A stretch of DNA of 64,000 bases from Ophiocordyceps camponoti-saundersi (nom. inval.) (taxonomy: Eukaryota; Ascomycota; Sordariomycetes; Hypocreales; Ophiocordycipitaceae): positions 57,892 to 121,891 of the forward strand of contig PDHQ01000023.1 of assembly GCA_003339415.1 (NCBI GenBank). The letters run 5' to 3'. Shown here one piece after another: positions 21,005 to 31,112 of this stretch. The notes beneath the pieces are model-generated. The model was not told the origin of the DNA, ran no database searches, and was given only the letters and a program-made list of their open reading frames with translations. Made by a program: the position numbers and the translations under genes. Within the stretch, counting starts at the first letter, position 1; each line of letters starts with the position of its first letter.

Positions 21005-22539
21005 GTCGTTTCCTCGGCGCGGAGACTTGGTGCCCGCGTCGAAGGAGACGGTCCGCTGTACGAGGATTGGGGGAGACAGTTTGGCGGATTCGAGGGGAAA
21101 GAAAAGTAGCGTACGAAGCTCCTGACGGTGACGAGGACTGTTCGACGACGACTGTTGGGATACGATAGTGAGCGGTTGGTTTCTGGGGAGGAAGAATGCG
21201 GTAGAAATCAATGTTTGGTGGATGGATGAGGCGGAAGAGCAGCTGGGAGAGAGGGGGGGGGAGGAAGTGAGATGGAGAGATGGAGAGATACAGAGAGAGA
21301 CAGAGACAGAGATGAGATGCGTAGAGTTGAGAAATACAGTGGGAGGAATAGGGGGAGAAACTGATGGCGGAGGAGGAGGATGAGGAGTAGGAAGAAGAGG
21401 TTGATCGATCGTGACTGGCAAGAATGCCGATGGGATGAATGGGTGACGAGGCTGGCTTGCCTTGTTAGCGCCTACACGGTAGCGACCCTGGGCTGCTACT
21501 GCGACCACCTCCGGGCTGAACGGGCCAGAGCGTCTCACCGGTAGACGGTTGTAGCTGCCTAGCAGAACGGTACCAGACCCGGGGGAAGGGGGGGGGGGGG
21601 GGGGGAGGGGGGGGGGGGGGGGGGGGGGGGGGGCAAAGCCCCCCCAGACGACCACACAAACGGGGGGGCTAGGACCTGTTGGGGGTTGAGAGGCGCCGCA
21701 GGATCCCTGATTACCGCTGCCACTACGACGAGAGCTACGAAAGGTACCCTCTCGGCTTAGACATTGACCGAGCTGACGTAAAAACCCGTGCGTCCCATGG
21801 ACCCTACCTTTTTGTGTCACCGACCCTGTTCGCCCTCACACAACGTGACACGCTCCAACATGAAAGTCGACAAGTCCATCCATCACCGGCGTCAGCTAAC
21901 CTTTGGTACTAGCCCAAAGCTGGCCAACGGTGGAAAACCTTGCTATGCTGAGCCGCGATTTTCTTTTGTTCCATGGTCTTAACACATGTACGTCCCTGGG
22001 TGGGTAGGTTGGCAGGTCTAATCTTCGTGCCGACTCACCGGACCGTGCGAGCCCGAGTCGGGGCTTAATATTACGCGAGAAAACCGTCTGTTTCGATGAA
22101 TGTGTGTGATCGATCGTGAAGTCCATAGCTGATGTCCAATATGTCTGCTTCTCTGCACTGCAGATATCACTTGTGCTCATCTGCTGTTGCTTTGGGTGAG
22201 TGTCAGTTTGATGGCACGTGACTCTACTCGACCCAACCGGAACCAGCTGTAACTGTAAGCTCTCTAATCCAAAAGAGAGAGAGAGAGAGAGATTCATCAA
22301 CACGGATCCAGCGACCAAGAACGACCCTCATCAACTTGTTGCTCGTAAAAGGGGAAAACGCAGCCTCGCCGCTGGCACGAGCACGGCGTGAAAATAGAGG
22401 GCATCTAAGCGCTGGGTTCCTCGAATCAACCGCAGTCTAGACTCTCCTTTGCCTGCTGCTGCTGCTACCGCTTTTTGACTTTCTACGTCGCCAACTTGGA
22501 CCCCCTCCATGTCGCCGACCCTCAGTTGAAGCGCACACA
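21005..22539. other. divergent intergenic region between ORMDL and AIR genes
   Basis: No supported coding region. It holds the ORMDL leader, a long broken G run (21581-21633) and the AIR upstream region. A GA run lies at 22276-22291. The sequence after the G run (21634-21680) is again G- and C-rich and may be unreliable. Confidence 0.5.
21581..21633 (+). repeat. poly-G tract, possible sequencing artefact
   Basis: About 50 nt of G are broken only by AA (21586-21587) and A (21606), followed by CAAAGCCCCCCC. Similar runs sit at both assembly gaps in this window, so length and flanks are doubtful. Confidence 0.7.
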
Positions 22540-24078
22540 ATGGAGCACGTCCCCAACGACGTCATCGTCATCGAGTCTAGCAGCGACGAGGCCTCGTCGG
22601 CGGTGGGTCGAAAACGCGCCCGAACCGGTCCCGGGACGTCTACATCACTGTCATCTGGTGAGCCAAAGAAACGCCGGGTGGGAGAAGCCGACGACCATGA
22701 TGCCGAGTCGCATGGTCAGGGAGCTGTCGGGGCATCGCTCCCGAAGCAGGCCTCGTCCTCTACATGCCCTCTGCCGGGCATCGTCATGCCATTGAACCCG
22801 CCCACGTATTACTTTGACTCTCGATTTCATGAGCTACCCGCCTTTACAGGAGAAGCAACCGACTCCTCGTGGCTGCTGAGGTTCGGTCGATGGGTTCTGG
22901 CTTTTTGTCTCTACAATCCGGCCGTCGTGAGCATCATGACGCCTCGCGACGCGTTGAAAGCTTACTTTCACTACCTCCGCCACCACAGCGACCTCAGTCA
23001 CTCTGCGAAAGGCAAGGCGAGGAAGCAGGCTAACAAGGCGATTGCTGATCGGCAGAACCAAGTGGCGCTGGCGAAAGACATGGCAATGCTTCTAGCCGCT
23101 GCTCCTGCTGCAGATGCTGCGCCTGATGCCGCTTCTGCACCGGCTGCCCCTGTTGCCAGCGTCGGCGCGACGGTTGTAGGTGTGACAGCCGACGCGTCGC
23201 GTTCAGCCAATGGCTCGCGAGACAGGGATGCGGATGCGGCAGCGAAGACGCGGGGGAGCGCGTCGGAATATGAGCTGCAGCGCAGATACTATCCTTCCGC
23301 GACCGACCCGGCCACAATGTGTCTGTACTGCTCTCGCGACGGCCATGTGGCGGCCGCTTGCCCGCATAAGACGTGCAAGTTCTGCGGCCAGACTGGGCAC
23401 TGGCATTTCGCCTGCAAGACGCGGCAAAGATGCACCAACTGCCGACAGCTCGGCCACGCGACATCTGTCTGCGGTGGCGCCAGGGTCGAGTGGCAGGATG
23501 AGACGGGCCTGGCGTGCGCCTTTTGCGGCGACAAGGATCATCTAGAAGACGAGTGCACCGACGTATGGCGCACCTATCACCTGGACGACAGCAAGACGGT
23601 ACAAAAGGTGGAGGACATCATCATCTCGTGTGCCATCTGCGCCTCGAGGGAGCACTACTTTTCCGAGTGTCCCGACCGGAAACACCCGCCCAACCCGACC
23701 TGGACTCTCGCCAACCGGGCGCGTTACGTCGATGTCAACTGCGGCGTCATGTCCATTGCTGCCGAGTCGGAGATGAGAAGATGCCAGAGCCAGCCACTGG
23801 TAAAAGTAGGCCTGGCAAAGGTGCAAGGCAAAACGCGCAAGACACAGGTTCGATACTCGGCGAGCGAAGACTCCGAAGACTCTGACATTGTGATGCTGGG
23901 TGCTAAGAACAGTAGAGGGAAGAAGGCGAGGAAGGTGGGGAAGAAGAACAAGTTCAAGAAGAAGAGCGGTAAGAAGAATGGCGGCGACGCGGAGAGACAG
24001 AATGCCGAGGGGGGGGATGCCGCGAAGGGGTTGAGGCCCAGGCGTAGCGGTCGGCTCACTGGGTTGTCCCGAGCCTAG
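22540..24078 (+). CDS. AIR1: Air1/Air2-type zinc-knuckle protein (TRAMP complex)
   Basis: A single exon of 512 aa. Five CCHC knuckles are visible: C261-C274 (CLYCSRDGHVAAAC), C279-C292, C298-C311, C326-C339 and C364-C377. Between knuckles 4 and 5 lies DVWRTYHL, equivalent to the IWRxY motif by which yeast Air2 contacts the poly(A) polymerase Trf4. Five knuckles plus this motif identify the Air family; in TRAMP these proteins deliver aberrant nuclear RNAs for oligoadenylation and exosome decay. The N-terminus is acidic then basic (KRARTG, KKRR), with a hydrophobic conserved segment around 85-150, an Ala-rich linker and a Lys-rich tail (KKARKVGKKNKFKKK) suited to nuclear localisation and RNA binding. 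Confidence 0.9.
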   Translation: MEHVPNDVIVIESSSDEASSAVGRKRARTGPGTSTSLSSGEPKKRRVGEADDHDAESHGQGAVGASLPKQASSSTCPLPGIVMPLNPPTYYFDSRFHELPAFTGEATDSSWLLRFGRWVLAFCLYNPAVVSIMTPRDALKAYFHYLRHHSDLSHSAKGKARKQANKAIADRQNQVALAKDMAMLLAAAPAADAAPDAASAPAAPVASVGATVVGVTADASRSANGSRDRDADAAAKTRGSASEYELQRRYYPSATDPATMCLYCSRDGHVAAACPHKTCKFCGQTGHWHFACKTRQRCTNCRQLGHATSVCGGARVEWQDETGLACAFCGDKDHLEDECTDVWRTYHLDDSKTVQKVEDIIISCAICASREHYFSECPDRKHPPNPTWTLANRARYVDVNCGVMSIAAESEMRRCQSQPLVKVGLAKVQGKTRKTQVRYSASEDSEDSDIVMLGAKNSRGKKARKVGKKNKFKKKSGKKNGGDAERQNAEGGDAAKGLRPRRSGRLTGLSRA

Positions 24079-24608
24079 GTAGGGTGTGTTCAGGGGTAAG
24101 GGAGTTGGGTGATGGAGTTGGCAAAGCCAAGTTGACGACGAATGAACCGCACTGATAGAAGAAAAGACGAGAGATGAACTTGTAAAAAGACACACGTTCT
24201 TCAAGAAGCTATATCTCTCGCGCAAGAGACGTGTTTCCCCCCATTGGTGAAGGGTGAGATGCGTGCGTGGTTCGTGCCGGAGACGCGGTTGATTGGATGG
24301 TAGGGCTGGATGGGAGATGCATGGCTGGTGGCGCGGTGGCGATGGATGGATGCGGTCGGTTTTTTCTGCGAGCGAGCGAGTCTGAGGGGTTTTGATTGTT
24401 CTGTTTAGGAGATGGGGGTTTGGTAGGTATATAATGTCTTGTCGTTTCCCGGTTTATGGTGTCTTTGTCTTGTTACCCCCTTTTTCAGCTCTTCATCTTC
24501 ATCGTCAGCATCACCAGCACCATCACCATCGCCCAACACACTCTCACATACATACACTCTGACATATACACTCTCGCATATACTCAAATACTCTCACTCT
24601 CACACAAC
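24079..24608. other. intergenic region upstream of F-box-like gene
   Basis: It contains the AIR 3' UTR and the leader of the next gene. The frame of that gene is open back to an ATG at 24456, which would add 51 hydrophobic residues resembling a signal peptide; this is judged leader sequence. Confidence 0.45.
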
Positions 24609-26426
24609 ATGTCCCTCACCATCATGCTCGACTCCCCCTCCCTCCTCACCCACCTCCTCTCCCACCTCCCCCCCTCCTCAGCCCAAGCCCTACGCCTCAC
24701 AAACAAACACCTAAACTCCATCCTAACAGCCTCCCTCTTCCACCGGCTAAACCTAACCTTCACGCCCACCAAGCTCACCCGACCAGGCAAGCTAGAAGCC
24801 CTCTCACGGATAGGCCCACACGTAAAACACCTAGTCTTCCACCTGGATCACTCCTCCCCTCCAGCAGCGGAGACGACTCTCCCGCCTCTGGTGGACGAGG
24901 CTTCCGGTAAGGTGCTGGGCTTCGTCTACGCCCCGCACACCAGTCTCGCAGACGCCGCGGCTAGACCCCGTTGGGCAGACGGTAGGCTGGGACTGGCCTT
25001 GACGACGCAGTATCCTCCTCTCTTCCACGCGGCGACCAACGTCGTCAGCTTCATCCGCGCTTTCTCGTCGCTGCCGAATCTGCGTCATCTGACGATTCGG
25101 TGTCATGGCTCTTGTCCTGCTGATCGATATCGGAGGACGGCGGTTGACTATGCGCTCGTCAGCTTGCGCATTGCAGTTGAGAGATCGCCCTTGGCGAAAC
25201 TTTGTCGCTTGTCGCTTGAGGGGATGCATCCTGCTGCCTTTGGCTACCTCCGTTATGGACCGGGAGGCTTCGGCTGTCTTCCCTCTGCTGGCCGTCGCTG
25301 GAGACAGATAACGAAGCTCAAGGTGTCGGTTCAGGCTTGGGATTTCGCCGGTCCGTCGCCGGGACGAGATCATCTGAGGACGTTGGACGATTACCTAGCT
25401 GGGTTTGCTTCTTCGCTCGAGAGCCTTTCCTTCTCTTGGGTCGGGGAAGCCGGTCCCGGTCCGTGTCCGGTGGTGGTCGTGGGCACGAGGTCGGATCCGA
25501 CTCGGAAGCTGTTCCACGAGATGACTTCGGCCATGTCACCTCTTCCGACCCGTCCCGACCGTGAACCGGTTCGCTTCCCGCATCTCCGTCGTCTGACCAT
25601 TGGCAACGCGACCATGACGGCGGCGCAGCTGGGCGGCCTCGTCGCTTCTCATCGTGATACCGTCGTCGCTTTCGACTTTCACCAACTTCTTCTTGTCGAT
25701 GGAGGTTGGCATCAGGCTTTGGCTTCGCTTGTGTCCGACGCTGCCTGGGTGAGCTCTGGTCTTGTGGCTGCCGTCGATGCGGACGATGCTTCGTCTTCGT
25801 CTTCGTCTGTCATCGATAGCCTCGTCTCTGCAGATGACTTGCTGCCTAGTCCCAGCGCTGCCGTCGATGCTGTTAGCAAGGCTCTTCTCGAGGGCCAGGA
25901 GCAACAGTATAATGCTGATCAGTGGCTGCGTGACGCACCAACGGCAGCAGAAGATGAGAGAACCATTTCCACGAGTATCAGGAAGAAGAAGAGAAGGCGG
26001 GTTCGCCGTCACCATCATCGTCATGATGGACACGATGACCATCATGACCATGGTCACGGAAACGACCATCATCAACATCGCCATGTACATGGCCATCATG
26101 ACCATCATCATGGCCATGACGAACCCTTACCCGCCCGCTCGATCTCAACCCGCTCCAAGACCACCGCTCCTCAACTCCGCGGCACAACCATCACCGCACC
26201 CCTCGCCGCAGCGCTCCCTCCCCAGCTAGCTCTGCTCCAGCCGACGGTCTACAATCCAGGCGCGGATGACGAAGATGAAGCCGCACATGGTCGTCGACAC
26301 GCCCTTCAGCGCGCCAAGGAGGCCGTCTTGTCCCGTCTTGGGAGAGATTTCTGCCGCCCGCTGGAAGATCGCGGCTCGGTCGAGAGTAAAAGCGCGGTTG
26401 TGCCGCTGTTCTTTCGGAGGTCGTGA
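24609..26426 (+). CDS. F-box-like protein with internal histidine-rich segment
   Basis: A single exon of 605 aa from the ATG at 24609. The start SPSLLTHLLSHLPPSSAQAL then RLTNKHLNSILTASLFHRL resembles a degenerate F-box followed by leucine-rich-like segments (LPNLRHLTIRCHG, LCRLSLEGMHP, LESLSFSWVGE, FPHLRRLTIGNATM). Fungal proteins of this layout often serve as substrate receptors of SCF ubiquitin ligases, which is an inference here. Residues about 465-505 are extremely His/Asp-rich (HHHRHDGHDDHHDHGHGN and similar), unusual for an F-box protein and possibly metal-binding. The ATG at 24609 is chosen because the F-box-like part begins just after it; an earlier ATG at 24456 is in frame. Confidence 0.72.
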   Translation: MSLTIMLDSPSLLTHLLSHLPPSSAQALRLTNKHLNSILTASLFHRLNLTFTPTKLTRPGKLEALSRIGPHVKHLVFHLDHSSPPAAETTLPPLVDEASGKVLGFVYAPHTSLADAAARPRWADGRLGLALTTQYPPLFHAATNVVSFIRAFSSLPNLRHLTIRCHGSCPADRYRRTAVDYALVSLRIAVERSPLAKLCRLSLEGMHPAAFGYLRYGPGGFGCLPSAGRRWRQITKLKVSVQAWDFAGPSPGRDHLRTLDDYLAGFASSLESLSFSWVGEAGPGPCPVVVVGTRSDPTRKLFHEMTSAMSPLPTRPDREPVRFPHLRRLTIGNATMTAAQLGGLVASHRDTVVAFDFHQLLLVDGGWHQALASLVSDAAWVSSGLVAAVDADDASSSSSSVIDSLVSADDLLPSPSAAVDAVSKALLEGQEQQYNADQWLRDAPTAAEDERTISTSIRKKKRRRVRRHHHRHDGHDDHHDHGHGNDHHQHRHVHGHHDHHHGHDEPLPARSISTRSKTTAPQLRGTTITAPLAAALPPQLALLQPTVYNPGADDEDEAAHGRRHALQRAKEAVLSRLGRDFCRPLEDRGSVESKSAVVPLFFRRS

Positions 26427-26635
26427 GTGAGAGTCTATCCACGTATGTGCGTTGAAATGTATGTATGTGTGTATGTTCAGCAGGCTCTGGGCATACATAT
26501 GTACGTATGATCATGCTTGACGATTTATGAGGAAAATGACAACATTCTTTTGGCTTTCCCGCCTGTATTCCCTCGTTGTAGCGGTAGAAGCGAGCCGTAC
26601 GTTATATGTACTCAACTCCCGCCTAGGTATCCTCT

Positions 26636-27811
26636 TCAGTCAAACGTCACCTTGCTCCCCGTGTGCTTGACCACGACACCCATCCGCCTGGCAGTGACAA
26701 GGTCCTGCTCCGTCTTGGGCTCCTCCCGCGTCTCCGTTTTCTTTTCAGCCACCTTGTCTGCGACCTTGGGCTGGGATGAAACCTTGTGCTGGGCTGCAGC
26801 CTTGCGGAAGCGCTTTCTGTATCGCGTCTGATCGTCCTCTGCCAGCTCGAGCCTCAGCTGTCTGCCGAGTAGCTGGTTAACCCACCATTTTCTCGTCTTG
26901 AAGCGGGCCTTTTCCTCCTCCTCCTCTTCCTCCTCATCTTGCTCGTCATCGTCGCCGCCAAAGTCTCGACGTGTCTCGATTTTCTCCTTAATCTTGACGA
27001 AGCCTCTGACGGCCGAGGCGGCAGACTGGGCTTCTCGAAACCGCACCCAGCCGTAGCCTTTACACGTGCCCGAGTCTTCAAATGTGGCCATCTTGATCGA
27101 CTCTATCTCTCCGCACTTGGCGAAATGCCTCGCCAGATCGTCCTCGGTCGTCTTGAAGCTCATGTTTCCCACAAAGATCTTGCGACTTCCACCGCCGTCG
27201 CCGTCGCCTTCGCCTTCTTTAGCCGTCGTCTCCGGTTGCTCCGTCTCCTTGCGAGGGGGGCGACCCTCGAAAGAGGTTGCGTCTTTGATGAGCAGCTTAC
27301 GACCGCCAAGTAGCGTCTCGGAGAGAGCCATGGCGGCCACTTTGGTGTTGAGGTCGACAAAGTCGACGTATGCGAAGCCCTTGTTCATTCTCTGTCCGGC
27401 CGTACCTTTGCCCTCACCCGCATTCGTCTTGGGCAGCTTGATGCGCGTCACAGAATCAGAGGTGATGACCCCACCCGAGTTATCGACAAGCCATTGGCGC
27501 AGCTCCGCAGGAGTCACAGTAAAGGGCAGGTTGCCGATCCAGATGCCATGCTCCGACCTGGCTTTCTTGTCCTTGCCGCCATCCTCATCCGAGCCATCTC
27601 GATCTTCTTCTGCGCCAGAATTCGCGCCGCCGGCCTTTTTATCGATGGATCGGCCCTTTTTCAGCGCACGTCGCGCTCGCTTCGAGGGCGGTTCTGGTGC
27701 CGATAGGTCGATCTCGAGGTCTGGGGCGGCGGTGCTGGCCTTTCGCTTGCTTGCCTTGGCTGCCGGAGAAGGCGATGGCTCAGCTACGGCTTGCTCCGTC
27801 TTGACTGCCAT
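26636..27811 (-). CDS. NOP13: nucleolar RNA-binding protein Nop13-like, two RRMs
   Basis: A single exon of 391 aa. The N-terminus is basic and acidic low complexity (KRKAST, SKRARRALKKGR, GAEEDRDGSDEDGG). RRM1 (about 88-178) has RNP2 IWIGNLPF and RNP1 KGFAYVDF; RRM2 (about 208-280) has IFVGNMSF and KGYGWVRF. An acidic insert (DDDEQDEEEEEEEE) and RKWWVNQLLGRQLRLELAEDD follow, then a charged C-terminus ending VVVKHTGSKVTFD. This layout fits Nop13 of budding yeast and rnp24 of fission yeast, nucleolar proteins linked to pre-ribosomes. Its 3' end converges on the F-box-like gene, 209 bp away. Confidence 0.85.
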   Translation of the reverse strand: MAVKTEQAVAEPSPSPAAKASKRKASTAAPDLEIDLSAPEPPSKRARRALKKGRSIDKKAGGANSGAEEDRDGSDEDGGKDKKARSEHGIWIGNLPFTVTPAELRQWLVDNSGGVITSDSVTRIKLPKTNAGEGKGTAGQRMNKGFAYVDFVDLNTKVAAMALSETLLGGRKLLIKDATSFEGRPPRKETEQPETTAKEGEGDGDGGGSRKIFVGNMSFKTTEDDLARHFAKCGEIESIKMATFEDSGTCKGYGWVRFREAQSAASAVRGFVKIKEKIETRRDFGGDDDEQDEEEEEEEEKARFKTRKWWVNQLLGRQLRLELAEDDQTRYRKRFRKAAAQHKVSSQPKVADKVAEKKTETREEPKTEQDLVTARRMGVVVKHTGSKVTFD

Positions 27812-29042
27812 TTGGAGAGCTGTGCTTCGATTCGTTACTTGGTGTAGGGCGGAAAGGATAAGATAGCTGGTTGCTTATAGCAGTAGCTGATAGTCGAGAT
27901 TGATTGTGGTCTGTCTCTTTTTTTTTCTCAATCCAAACCACATCGTGGCTGATGCTGTGGCGCATCTTTAGGTACGTAAACCCCACTTCGGCATCATTCC
28001 CCGAAGCGATGACATAATGCCGCCTTGATTGAAAAAAAAACTCCCCATCTGGCTGGCATCGACAAAATACCTGCTATTCGCACTACACACTAATAAGGCC
28101 TCACGCCCTGCATGGGCCTCTTGATATAAGCGGTGTGGCCCAACAGCCCGGGGGGCGGAAGGGGGGCCGGGGGGCTGGGGCAGAGGAGAGGGATCAACAA
28201 GGTGCGATTTTCACGTGCTCTACGGATACTCCGTACGGATACAGTCAGTACCACCTCACTTCACTCACTCAGTCGAGTAACCTGTTTTTTCAGAACCAAA
28301 CTCTTCTTAGGGCCGTACTGACACAGCGCCCTTACCTTGCTCGTGGCCGATGCTTTTTTGCACGCCAAGAGGTCTCTTTCCCCCCCCCCCCTTCCTTCCC
28401 CTCCTTCTTCCCTCACCAATGCAGTGTGTCTGTGCACCCGCATCATCCACCCATCAAGGGACGATGGCATCAGAAGACTTGGAGGAGCCTTTGTTGCCGC
28501 TGCTGTTCTCCTGCCTACAGAGGTGTTTTACGTTGTCGGGTTAGGGTAGGTAGGTATTAATTACGTCGTCAGTTGAACGGTTGCTGCGCCACAGTAGTAG
28601 ACGACGACGTGATGCCGCTGTCTCAGGTGGGTTGATAAACATGGCCACGCTTTCAAAAAGGAGCAGGACGGAGAGTCAGTTGAGCATGATATTTACTTAC
28701 CAAGTCAAGGTCGTACTAAAATAGAGCATTGAGGAGGCAGAATGATGCAGAACAGATACATACATGTGTTCATACAATCTTCTGTGTGAGATGGATGTAT
28801 CCATACCTAGGTACTTCCTGTCTTCTCCCATCACTGCAGGGAGACTTGACTGACTTAGGTTACTGACTGCTCTTCACTGAACCGTTGCACTGCTGGGCTG
28901 GTACACCCGCTGTACACCCGCTGTACACCTACCCACTGTACCACCCAGATAGGTTGGTGGTGGTCCGCAGACGGCCCCCCGGACGGGGTCACGTGCTCCT
29001 GTGCGGCGCATCTCGGCGGCGTCAAATGCCCAAGTCTCTCTC

Positions 29043-29080
<38 letters not shown>

Positions 29081-29529
29081 CCCCCCCCCCCTCTCCTCAT
29101 CATCTTTGTCTCTCCATCCTCTCTCGCTCTCTCTCGCTCTCCCTCCCTCTCATTCTCGCTCTCTTTCTCCCACGCACCCTCACTTTACACCGGCTTGCCA
29201 GATCCTCTGTTGCCCAGATTCATTTTCCTTCTTCTACTGTCGTCAAAATACGAACCCGACGTTTTTTCCCCTCTGTTTTCCTCCCTCTACCGTCCTCCGT
29301 CTCCCCGATCTCGATGCACGGCCATCCGACCCGTCCTTGACCGAAGTTGCCAACAAGTAGCGGCCGCGACTCCCGACGGCCCGACGTCTTTATTCTTGGG
29401 TGACTTTTCGCCCGCGTCTTTTTTTTTTTTCCTTTGCTTCAAAGGGCGCATCTGTCGGTTCTCGCCTGCTACATACACTCTCTTCCCGCATCGTCAACCG
29501 TCTCCCCCATCAGCCTCCCCGTTCAAACG
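27812..29529. other. divergent intergenic region between NOP13 and STS1
   Basis: No supported coding region. It includes G/C-rich patches (28145-28185), a CT repeat (29035-29077) running into C12 (29079-29090), tandem CCGCTGTACAC units near 28907-28930 and one TACTCCGTA motif (28227-28235). It is probably regulatory sequence plus a long 5' leader for the Sts1 gene. Confidence 0.5.
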
Positions 29530-30575
29530 ATGGACGTATTGTTATCACCTCAGCCGCCCGTTTTCCCCCTGCAGAGAGATAACTACCGTCTCTCACCTCA
29601 AAGATCGGGTATGTCAGGTATCGACCTTCCAATTCCGCCCTCCCCCCTTTTCTTTCAACTGCCCGCTTTCTGCATGCATGATTAGCCCGGCTCCACCGCC
29701 ATCAACAGTCTCAAAACAACAACCTCAGACACGATTTTCGCACACGACGACTGATCCATCCTATAGTCTCTCCAATGCACGGTATGGCACCGCGAAAACG
29801 AAAAGCAGACGCCGACGGCGACGAAACCATGTCTCCCCTGAGCTCTCCCGCTGCTTCGACACGTCCGCTTGCCCGACCGATGAAGAAGTCGAGAACAAAC
29901 GACATCGTTGGCCGGCCTCTGGCACTCCCTCGACTGCTAGAGACGCTCGACGCCAGTCAGCTACGCGCCGTCCTCGCACGCATCTGCGAACAACATCCGC
30001 AAATTGGTCACGAGGTCACCGCCGGCGCCCCGCGTCCCTCTGTCCCCTCCGTCCTCGATGTGTTACAAGACTACCTGGACAAGCTCAAGGCCGCGTTTCC
30101 CTACGGTCAATCAAGTGCGGATTACACGTATTACCGCATCAAGGAACCCATGGTCGCCTTTACCGATGCTCTGACCGACTTTACCCCCCAATTTCTCCCT
30201 CCGTCCGAAAGCCAGCCCACCAAGTCGCTCCAATACCTCGACGGCGCCACCAAGCTCGTTCACGAACTTCCCAACTGGGAGTCTCAGGCGTATCGTCACC
30301 ACAAAGACGGCGCCTATGACGAGCTATCTAGGGCATGGGCTCTGGTCATCAACGAGGCCGGCAAGAGGGGCGGCGGCATCAATCTGCATTCGGGCGGATG
30401 GGACCAGACGCTGTCTCGACACAACGAGCAATCGGGCGGACGCCTGGGGCAGGCCATGTCAGCCATGGGGAGTAATGTCGGCTGGATGGCGTCCAACAAT
30501 GTCCAACAACCATCGATTCTGAACCAGCTGATATCAGGAGCCTACGGATCGGCGGTGCGGGTAGGACCGTGGTAA
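29530..30575 (+). CDS. STS1: nuclear proteasome tethering factor Sts1/Cut8
   Basis: Exons 29530-29608 and 29767-30575 encode 295 aa. The 158-nt intron (GTATGT..TAG, phase 1) joins MDVLLSPQPPVF..LSPQRS to VSPMHGMAPRKRKADADGD. The second exon alone has an internal ATG at 29775 that would omit the conserved N-terminus. Core features are the basic RKRKAD signal, RPMKKSR, LPRLLETLDASQLRAVLARI, CEQHP, GAPRPSVPSVLDVLQDYLDK and YRIKEP, which match the Cut8/Sts1 helical bundle. Cut8/Sts1 links the proteasome to the nuclear envelope and nucleus and is itself short-lived in yeasts. Two CACGTG motifs and inverted repeats lie between it and RAD52 downstream. Confidence 0.9.
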
Positions 30576-30916
30576 AGCTGAGACGACAACTGCGGACTTG
30601 ACGATGTTTTTTTTTTCCTCCTGACGACCTATCCTCTTCTCTTCGGTGTGCGTTGGTTGGCCCATCAACAGCGGCAGCATAGACTCGGGCGCTTCACATT
30701 TCTTCGCAGCCGGACCGACACAGTGGCGTTTGCGACTCTTGATATCCAGCATGACGGTCCGCTTTGCTTCAGTCTTTTTGTATGCGTAAATACGGAACGA
30801 AGCGGTCTGCCGCGAGCGCGAGTCTATGCATCATCTTGGTCTTTCTCTTGATATTTATTCATCGCCTAGCACATAATTCATACTACTGCCTACGTGGGTA
30901 GACGCGAGGCATACTG

Positions 30917-30943
30917 TACAGTGTTGTTTTTATTAACACTGTA
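30917..30943. repeat. perfect 9-bp inverted repeat with 9-nt loop
   Basis: TACAGTGTT (30917-30925) is followed by a T-rich spacer and AACACTGTA (30935-30943). It could form a hairpin in the STS1 3' UTR or mark a binding site. Confidence 0.6.
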
Positions 30944-31030
30944 AATATATCAGTCACGTGTATATGATCCTCAGTCGTCCGTAGTATGTACATTCAAATA
31001 TACATCCTTGTCACGTGTGCTTCTGGTGAA

Positions 31031-31047
31031 GACGCGATCTTCGCGTC
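31031..31047. promoter_or_regulatory. GACGCGA-TCT-TCGCGTC inverted repeat (MCB-like)
   Basis: A perfect 7-bp inverted repeat with 3-nt spacer lies 66 bp before the RAD52 ATG. Both arms contain ACGCG, the core of MluI cell-cycle boxes used by MBF to control S-phase and DNA-repair genes in yeasts. The regulatory role is an inference. Confidence 0.45.
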
Positions 31048-31112
31048 TCCCCGAAGCGCGCCTTAAACAGCGTTGCTCAACCTCAGATGAGAATCGGCTT
31101 CGACGAGCCATC

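Larger units (their letters stand above)
30576..31112. promoter_or_regulatory. STS1-RAD52 intergenic region with paired CACGTG sites
   Basis: The 537 bp hold the STS1 3' end and the RAD52 promoter. GTCACGTG occurs twice (core 30955-30960 and 31012-31017), 57 bp apart, matching E-box or Cbf1-type sites. Separate inverted repeats are annotated below. Factor binding is inferred. Confidence 0.45.

Noticed and set aside
24456..24608. Possible signal peptide extension of the F-box-like protein
   Set aside because: The hydrophobic residues come from TC/AC-rich leader DNA, and an F-box protein is not expected to be secreted.
29195..30319. 374-codon frame overlapping STS1
   Set aside because: Different frame of the Sts1 exons; low-complexity Arg/Ser sequence without family features.
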